DNA from: Hortaea werneckii
Taxonomy: Eukaryota > Ascomycota > Dothideomycetes > Mycosphaerellales > Teratosphaeriaceae
Reading direction: 5' to 3'
Length of the DNA: 64,000 bases
Assembly: GCA_037044905.1 (NCBI GenBank)
Contig: JBAOKB010000138.1
Location: 26,972-90,971 of the forward strand
Made by a program: the position numbers and the translations under genes. The notes beneath the pieces are model-generated. The model saw only the letters and a program-made list of their open reading frames with translations. It was not told the origin of the DNA and did not search any database. Numbering within the stretch: position 1 is the first letter of the stretch; each line of letters begins with the position of its first letter. Shown in pieces: positions 56,081 through 64,000 of this stretch.

Positions 56081-59000
56081 GACACGGTCGTGTGGTGAGG
56101 GCAGCGCTGAAGAAATTGGATGCGACACGGCAAGCATCCCTCTCGCATCCCTCGACTCGGCAAATGAAGCCCTTTCTTTCCCTTTCGCGTTCTTTGATGC
56201 GCGGTCGCGCGGGTCGCACAGATGGGTTCCCGGTACTCGGCGTCGACACCCCGTCACGCTGCCGCCCTGCCGAGCAGGCGGTGAGGTGGAGGTGGGCAGC
56301 GGGACGTGTACTGTACAGCAGCTACAGTACTTGGTGCAGCGAGGGCTGCTGCAGCGGGATGCGCTGAAGTCTGGAGGCGTGGGCGCGCGAGTCGCAGCGA
56401 GCAAGCATTCGCCCGGGCGTCTCGGTCTCGGAGCGCCAGGTGCGGGCGGTGGTGAGGGCCGATGCGGTGCGATCGTGCAGAAAGGCGATTAAGCTCGCAA
56501 CGTACCAGGCAACCCTGTCTCGGTCTGCCGCCGCCAGCCAGTGCGTGACCAGGGTCAGGTCAGGTATATAGCACTGGAGCAGTAGTAATAGTGGGAGGAG
56601 TGGAGGTTGGAGCTTCACGCAAGGACGACGACTGCCGCCGCCGCTGACCTCGATCTGATTCGCAAAGGCGACGCTGGCGGGTGATGGATGGCAGATTGCG
56701 CCGGGAGTGGCACAAGCTTTGGTGATGGATGGTCCAAGCGTGATGACGTTCTAAATGTACAAGGTGAGGGACTGCCTGGGCAGGTGGACCTACTGCAACT
56801 CTACCGGGATGAAGGGAGAATAACACCCCGGATGGCAGAAGGTAGAGTGGTACCCTTCCTAACAATCAACACCGGTCAGATCATTGCTCGTTGCTCAGTC
56901 CGTGATTCCAATCCGCGCAGAGACAAGTGTTCCGTCTCAGACCAGCACAGCCAGCAATCGCTTGGGCCCAACGTTACACGCCCGTCCAGAATGTCGGCTT
57001 CAGACGCAAGGGATCTGCTTCTTCTTCACGACCCGAGCCAGCGGCTGGGCCCAGAATCGCTTCAGTGAAGCCGCTCCTCGAATCGAGCAGCTTGGTCGCC
57101 GTCTGGATGTGTAGATCGAGGCCAATGATAACGAGAAAACTCTTGTACTCACAAGCCTGAAGAAGCCAAGGCTACAGTTTCACAGCTCCGTGCTGTCGCC
57201 TGTGAGCGACCCGAACAGCTCTACAGTTTGCCTCATTGAAAAAGGGTTCGCCACGGGAACGGTAGGCTAGAGCGGTGATGCTGCAGTGGACCCTCCGCCT
57301 TGCCAAAGGGCTTCCCGTCGTCTTGATGGTAAATGTGAAATGTGGTGGAGTTCCCGCGGACCGGAGATCTGCATGCGCTGCCCAATAAAGACAACTCTGG
57401 ATCTATCCAGAATGCAGGATCAAAAGACAGATAATCGCGGAATGCTATGCAAGGCCTGGCGCAAACACAGCGAACGAATGATGCGCTCGACGGAAGAGAG
57501 GCAAGGCAAGTTGCTTAAGTGCCCGTCCTGAGATCTTCGTTCCGCAGGCGCATGATCGGATTACCTGCATAAAGCATCGCAGCTAAGCATCAGGCTCCCA
57601 GGCCACTTTACTGCAATTGCTCAAAGCTTGGAGAGCGACTGTAGCAGCCCGTTGCCTCTGATTTCTCCACTCATATCTACCGTCACATCAATCCGGCGAA
57701 GCCCGGGTAAATACAGGATGATACCGTGCTTATGGCGTTCTAAGCGATAGTTGCACAGCGACGTGACATACTGCAGACTGAGTAATATATCCTGTGATAG
57801 AGACGTTCGAGTAGAGTTGGTACAAGCGCCGAACTCCGAGCGTCTACAACACCAAGGATATCGCGCGTAGAGCAATCGATTAGCTTAGAGGGATTTGATT
57901 TCCCTCCACCTTTTCATGGGTTTGTCTTCAGCGAATATGCCCTAGACGTCGACGCCAGTCCAATTGCTGCGGAGAACGCGTTCTGATTGCATCATCGTCA
58001 TCTATCATGACTCCTTCCTGAGCTCCAGCTTCTAATCTCGGCGCAATGGAAAATATCTCAGCGCAAGCCAACCGAGGAACAAGAAGCTCCCTCCCTTGGC
58101 TCGGATTTTCTTGACTACATACGCCTCTACGCTACGTCAAAGCCGCTCTGACAAGAGATCAAAACCGAATATGGGCGTAGCTGAAACATTGCGCCCCGAC
58201 TCGAACAGTGGATATATGAGCCATGCGACCGGCAGCAAGCAGCAGCAGAAGAAACTGCAGGCAGCCGAAGTGCACTCGTGGGGATGATCTGCACTGTATG
58301 TACCCGTGTAGACGCCGCGCACGCTACAGAAAAGCTGCAAGGCTAGGCCAATCTGAAGCAACCAGCCGCTTATGCATATCCTCTTCATCACCTCGGCTCC
58401 GCCACACCACCTGACCATTCCGTCCTAGTAATAAGGTAAGCTCCTTCTCGCATCGCTGCCTAAATCGAGTGGCGATACTGATTCCTCCGCGACAAATCAG
58501 GCCATCACAGCCCTTTTTTGACTGGATTGCTCACTTTACAATAATATCTTCCGCTGCTTGCTGACCCGAAAAAGAGCTCACCACCGCATGCGACTATTGG
58601 TCCGTGCGCCAATTCCTCCGGACCGCAGGCTTGCGATCCGACAAGAGTGCCATCAACCCCATGATGAGCTACATAGTGTGTCTCTAAAGACCCCAGGTCT
58701 AACGTAGTCGCGTCGACGCCGTAGTAGCGCGCAAGAAAGCATGCTTCGGACGCCATCGGGAGCGAGTGGCCCGTAGCATGACGCCCGCTCCATTGCTTGG
58801 CTGAAATCGCATCAGATGAGCACCTGCAGCTAGTAGACGGTCACGAAATCACTGGATGGCAGTGAACGAGCAGCCGGACAGCCTATCACTAGACTCGATC
58901 GTTCCCGACATGATCACAAGGTTCGGTCTTTTTCGGCGTCGGTTCGTATACCGAATGGTGGCAAACCAAGGATCTCTTTTTCATTCTCGGGTTGCTCTCA

Positions 59001-59682
59001 TGCAGCCTTTGGATTGGACAGGCTGATGTGTATAATGATAGGAGCCTTGTCGATAATTCATGCATGATTGTGCAGTAGGGCTATCGGCCTTCGTATGACT
59101 CGATTGTTCTCTTTTCATGGCCAAGGCATGCCTTAGTATCTTCTGTCTCTTGGGTCATCCCCAATGTGGCTTTGCAGAGTAAGGTCTCGTAGCAAGATCT
59201 TCGACCACAACTGAGTAATTCCTTTGATGCATGGACGTTTGTTGCTTTGTCATGTGGTAGGAGTGATGTTGTAGGCGAATTCTGGCATCGTCATGCATCT
59301 GATCGACTTCATATCACCTGCAAACCTTTGATCGATTACATGTCTGTCGTTGGTCTGTCTTATCACAGCCATAAAGCGTCTTCTTTCCTATCTTTGTTGA
59401 AGATGTATTAACTCGTTGTTGGAGAAGCTCCATGCAGCGCCCGTAGCGTAAAAGAACATCCAGACGAATGTTATAGGTGCGTAGGTAGTCGTCCAGATCG
59501 TCCCATCCAACTTTGGAATATGAAGTCTTCCTGTCGAATCCGCCCGGATGTACTCGTTGGAGCTATGCTGCAGCATGCTCTGGCATACTCAGCGAGTGCT
59601 CGCTTGGCAATAGAAGAGAGCAAGGTGCCAAAAAAGGAAAGATGTGAGAAAAATTCTCACCAACTTCAAAAAAATTGCCAAA
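56081..59682. other. gene-poor region
   Basis: 3.6 kb upstream of RSC7 with no supported gene. Minus-strand frames at 57621-57875 (containing LPGLRRIDVTVDMSG) and 58505-58756 look faintly protein-like, but have no start in context, no splice partners and no named domain. The first few hundred bases are the RSC7 promoter. A perfect 7-base-arm palindrome (GTGAGAA, AAA, TTCTCAC) lies at 59644-59660. Confidence 0.45.
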
Positions 59683-59876
59683 AAATCTGGGAATTGAACC
59701 CAGCAGGTACGGAATGATTCTATTGTGTGTAATAGAGCGCATCTCACGCGGGACTCGAACCCGCCTTTGCAATTGTTAGCACAAGTACTGGTGAGCGCAG
59801 GATGGTGGAGATCACGTACAACCTCCAGATTTCATTATAGAAGTCTGGCGCGCTACCATTGCGCCAGCAAGACCGA
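59683..59876 (-). tRNA. cluster of tRNA-like sequences, possibly degenerate
   Basis: On the minus strand, a D-arm GCGC-AATGGTA-GCGC is followed by an anticodon-arm-like CCAGACTTCTA ... TCTGG. This would give anticodon TCT (Arg, complement of 59839-59841) if seven bases are removed as an intron. Its own T-arm is damaged. Two intact T-arms follow: GCGGG-TTCGAGT-CCCGC (59748-59764) and CTGGG-TTCAATT-CCCAG (59687-59703). The second is directly followed by a run of T, like a polymerase III stop. I could not fold any complete cloverleaf, so these may be tRNA pseudogenes or a tRNA-derived element. Confidence 0.3.
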
Positions 59877-60202
59877 ATCTTTTTCGTGCGCCGAAGGACA
59901 CGACAAGTTTTCGCAGTCAGATGGCCTGGAATGGCAGAGCGGATGTGGCAAAACTGTATATGAAAAGACACAACACTAGCCGAGGATTCGCCGTACAGCC
60001 GGAGCGACTTTGGCTACGAAGATTGAAAGGGGTGGATGCGATGTAAGAGACGTTATTACTCGTGCTAGTAGCGATCACACAACTGTATCGACTTTCGTGA
60101 GTATATTGATGTGAATCCGCCATAGCTAAGGACCTGCAAATCGAGTCTCCCCTGAACGCCAACGCTATGCAAACTTGAAAAGCACGAAGAAAAATCGCCT
60201 CA

Positions 60203-61225
60203 TCAATCGCTATCAGGCTCATCCAGAGCTTCGTCTCGGGATCGAGTCCTTGAGCCTTCGTCGTCATCATCATCAACATCATCGTGATCCTCCATCGTCT
60301 CGTCCTGACCGTCGTCATCTTCAGCTTCATCTTCAACTTCATCCCCGACGTCTTCGTCACCGTCTTCAATCTCCTGCTCGTCGGCGTCTGGCTCGCCGTC
60401 CACATCATCAGCATCGTGCAGGCCATCTGCCTCAGGAGCTACTGCTTGACCGCCTTCACCCTTGAACTTCTTCATAGGCCGCTCTAGGTCTTCAGTCTCC
60501 CCATGACCGTTGACGCCGTTGGTAATCGGTACGTCTTCGCCATCTCGGGAGGCTTCAATGTCGTTCTCAGTCGTGCCTTCACCAGCCTTCTTCTCCTCCT
60601 TGACCTTGCGACGGTACGTATTACGCTTGTCGCATTGAACGTCATTATATTCTGCAAACCAACCATGTTAGTAGGGGCGCGTAAAAGGGATAAGCACGTA
60701 TCGTAAGCGATCACCATACTTTTGAGCTCGGCTTCTAGGCGCGGAAGAAACGCCTCATACTCGGTGTCTTTTAATGCAGCGAGGACATCAGGTGGCATGA
60801 TAGTCTTCTTGCCACCTGCCTGGGCGTTGTCATTCGCGCTACACTGTGTCAGCTTGAACAAGGGTGCGAGCAGAGCACGACTTGTAAGTTTCTAGTCGAG
60901 ACGTCGCGGAGTATTGTACGAACGACCTGCGGAAACTTACTGAGATGCGATGAAGTTGACAAAGACTGTAGCGCTCTTATGCAGTGCCAGTAGTGCCTCC
61001 TTCTGGATTTGGGTGTTTGCGGGGAGAACTCCTTTTGAAAGCCGCGCTATCATGGATTTTGGAAGACTCAGATCCTGGGAGCCGTCAGTAGTGGCTTTAG
61101 ATTCATTTGACTGCGTTACCCACTTCCACACTGACGCCGTCTTTGGTGGAGCGGACGGGGGTGCCTTCGCCTCCATCTTCTGCGGCATTCGAAGTGGTCG
61201 AGATATTGCTTTTCCGGGGTGCCAT
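60203..61225 (-). CDS. DPB4: Dpb4-like histone-fold subunit (DNA polymerase epsilon / chromatin accessibility)
   Basis: Four exons on the minus strand, 61225-61124, 61074-60941, 60838-60720 and 60651-60203, give 267 residues. The histone fold spans about 33-120: SVEDLSLPKSMIARLSKGVLPANTQIQKEALLALHKSATVFVNFIAS, then IMPPDVLAALKDTEYEAFLPRLEAELKKY. This is the CBF/NF-Y-like fold of Dpb4 (POLE3), which pairs with Dpb3 in DNA polymerase epsilon and with Dls1 in ISW2/CHRAC remodellers. The C-terminal 90 residues are almost all Asp and Glu, as in other Dpb4 proteins. The first donor is GTGGGT rather than the nearby GTAACG, because only the former keeps the frame and yields the conserved VEDLSLP. Confidence 0.92.
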
Positions 61226-63692
61226 TTTAGGACGATGTGCGGTTGAAGTGACCTAAAGTGATTTCGACTGTAAGAGTAAGATCCTGTGGTTTGGAATGCG
61301 CGCTCAATATGGTGCGCGGGCGAAGGTAGAAGGGAAGCCAGAAAGTTCCGACACGTGAGAACGCGAGATGGTCAATGTTCGGGAGGTCGCGCACTTTTCG
61401 TGGAATCGCGGCTTTTCCCCTTTGCACATCCGCCCACCTACTTTTCTTTACACATCACTCTCATCTTCAACGTCAACGATACTTTTATACAAGCAAAGTT
61501 CGCGATGATGTGCCCCAAAATAATACAAGGTGAGCAAGTTGGGCGAGCACAGCGTACTAGGCCTTTGCAAGTCACAAAAAGCAAACTTTTATTCGACATC
61601 TTCCAGTAATGTTACTGAATCGCAACGCCACTTTGGAGAGGGCTTCCGCGCGTGCCTGGCTGATTCCTCACGTTCAACTCCCAACTGTTGACGCAGGTAG
61701 GCGAATATTCAATTTGCCTTTTGCTGTGTGACCAGCTATTACCTCGCCATGATGCAAGTGCCTTTCAAACCTACCGGGTAATGCTCAGACATTAAGATGC
61801 CGGTATAATCGGCCTCTTCTGTTCGGTCGTGCTCATACTAAACTTGAGAGACCCATTCATTTTCTGTACTATGGGCCGCAGTGCAGGCGAACACTGATGA
61901 ACTACTGTCACCTCAAAGAGTTGCAACTGTTCACATCATTGAGCAGCACCACGACACCCGATTGCGATGAGTGTCTAGGCTAGAGTCCTGACCTCAAATT
62001 GAAGACCTGTCGGCCAAGTGTAGGCGCTGAGAGGTACCTGACAGTAGCCACAGCTTGACTGCAAAGGGTCGGGGAAAAAGAGAGAAAACAAGATCGTTCT
62101 AAGGTGGCACTGCTTCGATCGTCAAGCGCGGCTTGCATTTCGACAGTCCTCTCGCTTCTCGCAGTGCATGCGAATTCACTTTGAAGCCTACATGGCCAGT
62201 CTGGAAAGGACAGTTCGAAAACTGAAGACTTCTTAGGTATGCGCAGGGAGTCCAGCTTGGCGCCTGGCGAATTGTATCCTGCAACGAGACGAGACCAGCC
62301 TGTGACACGAGCCACGGGTTCTTACGAGAGTGGCTCGGATATGGCAACTGATCGAGACCACCATAGCACGTGAGCAAGATGGAGAGAGGTCCGTCACCAA
62401 AGCTCCACCCATCCTCTGTCGGGCATATCTGGGAAGATGGAGTTGCTACTAGGTTCGTCCTTGCCTTCATATATGCGGAAAGAACAAGCGCTCGCATCAA
62501 ATTGTCCACAATCCACAAGAGAACTGGCTCTTCATTGTGCATTGCCAGGGACAAGATCTCCACGAAGTATGGAAGAAAGTCGTTGCTAATCCTTACTTCA
62601 TCTGGCCGGGTATGAAAGTGTTTCCTGCACTGCAAAGGTTCAATATGATTCTCTGACACTACGACATCTACACAGTAGTGTGCAAAACCAAGACTTGTGT
62701 GGCTCCTCAAGCCCTTTCAAAGCCAATGGGCACAACGGTCTGTCCTGCCTAGGCGCACCTTCGCTGCGCACAAGCACGATCACCAAGATGCACAGCGAGC
62801 AACGAGACAATTGGGAGGCTTGGCTTCTGGAACAGCTACACGCCCTTTGTATCATCATGAAAACGACAAGACATTGATACTCAAAACCAGAAGCAACCAC
62901 TTGGCTGAATCGACTCGCCGCGGAATCCTCAACTCAATATCAAGCCCCGGAGAAAAACGATTCTGACGTAGACAAATGGCCATCCTTCCAACCGCTTCGC
63001 TCCCGAACTCAAAAAGATCTGCGTCTTATAAGACCAGGGCTACACGACAATACTTGCTAGATCCGGCAAATCGAAACCTCGAGCTGCACGAGCATTCTGC
63101 ATCTACATGGTAGCAAGCGGCGGTGTGATGACGAACTACCTAGCATTAGACTGCCGAGAATTCAGCATATGCAAAGCTGGAGGACTCCATGGTCAAAAAA
63201 GAGTCTGCTCCATGTTGGCGATGGCGACGGCGACGGCGAACGCCGGTAAAACGCAGGTACCTCCTACGCTTATCAGGGTCCTTTTTCTCTCTTGGCTCTC
63301 CGGGGATTAGCGTCAGTGGAGAGTTGCGCTATGAGGTCGGAGACCCTTGTCCGGATGGCGGATTTCCTAAAGCACGAACCGCCTCGGGACTCTCTTCCAA
63401 GCCGTCCCTTCATCAGACCGCCACTGATAGAACCAGGGTTTGTAATGGGGCAAGGTTTTCATTTCCGTGCACAAGGAAAGTATTTGACCTTTTTCTTCAT
63501 CCACTTGTTTCTTGTGAGAATAAACGCTGTATCGAACATTTCATCTCTATCTTAAAACACGATCCTGCGAGACTACTAGCTGCTCCTTGTATATGAGCAG
63601 ATCATCACTGCTGGCCCAAAAGACTACAGAAACAAATTAAGAACACCAGAAAACCTACAAACCAAGCACACCCAAGAAAGAATCAGGTCACG
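61226..63692. other. gene-poor region
   Basis: 2.5 kb between DPB4 and the F-box-like gene at the edge. The longest open frame is on the minus strand, 62099-62710 (203 codons, no ATG at its start), with no domain I recognise. A decayed gene is possible. Confidence 0.45.
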
Positions 63693-64000
63693 ATGATAGA
63701 AACCCACCAACACCAATCCCCATCCCTACCCAGCAAGACGATACCAACACCAAACCCCACCTCCTTCCTCGACCTCCCCGCCGAACTCCGCAACCAAATC
63801 TACACCAACATCACACGCCGGCAATTGCCCCGCCGCGAAGACGACGTCCGCCGCTGCATGGCCCTCCTCTTCGTCTCGCGCCAAGTCCGCGCCGAATTCC
63901 TGCCCATGCTCTACGGCGGCAGCGACTTACGGTTCGACTTCATCCGGCCCGCACAGGGGTTCGGCAGTTTCGAGAAGTTCGTCGATGGACTAGGCGGCAA
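63693..64000 (+). CDS. F-box-like domain protein, 5' part only
   Basis: The frame opens at the ATG at 63693 and runs off the window after 102 codons. It contains SFLDLPAELRNQIYTNI, the F-box-like LPxELRxxIY motif, followed by LLFVSRQVRAEFLPMLYGG. That second motif is the pattern common to a very large family of Pezizomycotina proteins of unknown function. The first 25 residues are polar and rich in Pro, Thr and Gln. The high GC content in third codon positions also supports a real exon. The 3' end is missing, so length and C-terminal domains cannot be given. Confidence 0.8.
   Translation, partial: MIETHQHQSPSLPSKTIPTPNPTSFLDLPAELRNQIYTNITRRQLPRREDDVRRCMALLFVSRQVRAEFLPMLYGGSDLRFDFIRPAQGFGSFEKFVDGLGG

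Noticed and set aside
62099..62710. 203-codon minus-strand open frame
   Set aside because: It starts without ATG and shows no recognisable domain or splice partner. It might be a decayed gene but cannot be supported.

Overview
The window is nuclear DNA of a filamentous ascomycete (Pezizomycotina). Genes are mostly widely spaced, on both strands, and interrupted by spliceosomal introns with GTAAGT-like donors, CTAAC/CTGAC branch points and CAG/TAG acceptors. The gene set is typical of fungal chromosomes: Sld3, Gcn20, Kin1, Rsc7, a Byr4-like protein, a mitochondrial HMG protein and MCT-type MFS transporters. A dothideomycete is my guess from overall gene style; no marker in the window fixes the class.

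Layout. 1-2251: gene-poor leader with a 103-bp CAGG microsatellite. 2252-3961: SFT2 (five exons). 4-8 kb: repeat-rich and gene-poor, holding a kinase-like pseudogene (two in-frame stops, otherwise open) and a strong inverted repeat. 8-11.6 kb: a divergent pair of Cys-cluster, Pro/Gln-rich proteins, then a 76-bp tandem repeat. 12.6-13.9 kb: acyl-CoA dehydrogenase. 14.2-17 kb: a coiled-coil protein with a GYGPGYG tail, and an F-box-like protein. 17.3-24.1 kb: SLD3 converging on a 1023-residue coiled-coil protein. 25.4-31 kb: aldo-keto reductase, MCT-type MFS transporter, GPATCH1-type G-patch protein. 32-35.3 kb: KIN1. 36.1-40 kb: mitochondrial HMG-box protein and TRM11, divergent. 40.9-47 kb: S-adenosylhomocysteine hydrolase and a Byr4/Bfa1-like protein. 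49.4-51.6 kb: GCN20. 54-56.1 kb: RSC7/SWP82. 56-60 kb: gene-poor, with a tRNA-like cluster. 60.2-61.2 kb: DPB4. The right edge cuts off another F-box-like gene.

The genes do not form a biosynthetic or defence cluster. They are mostly unlinked housekeeping functions: DNA replication (Sld3, Dpb4), translation control and tRNA/SAM metabolism (Gcn20, Trm11, SAHH), chromatin and RNA processing (Rsc7, G-patch protein), polarity and cytokinesis (Kin1, Byr4-like), and secretion (Sft2). I found no convincing new multi-gene system. The items most worth a second look are the divergent Cys-cluster pair at 8.0-11.6 kb, the kinase-like pseudogene, the TACCTAGGTA palindromes in intergenic DNA, and two promoter-region inverted repeats.

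Exon limits were worked out by hand from splice signals and reading-frame phase; transcript data were not available.
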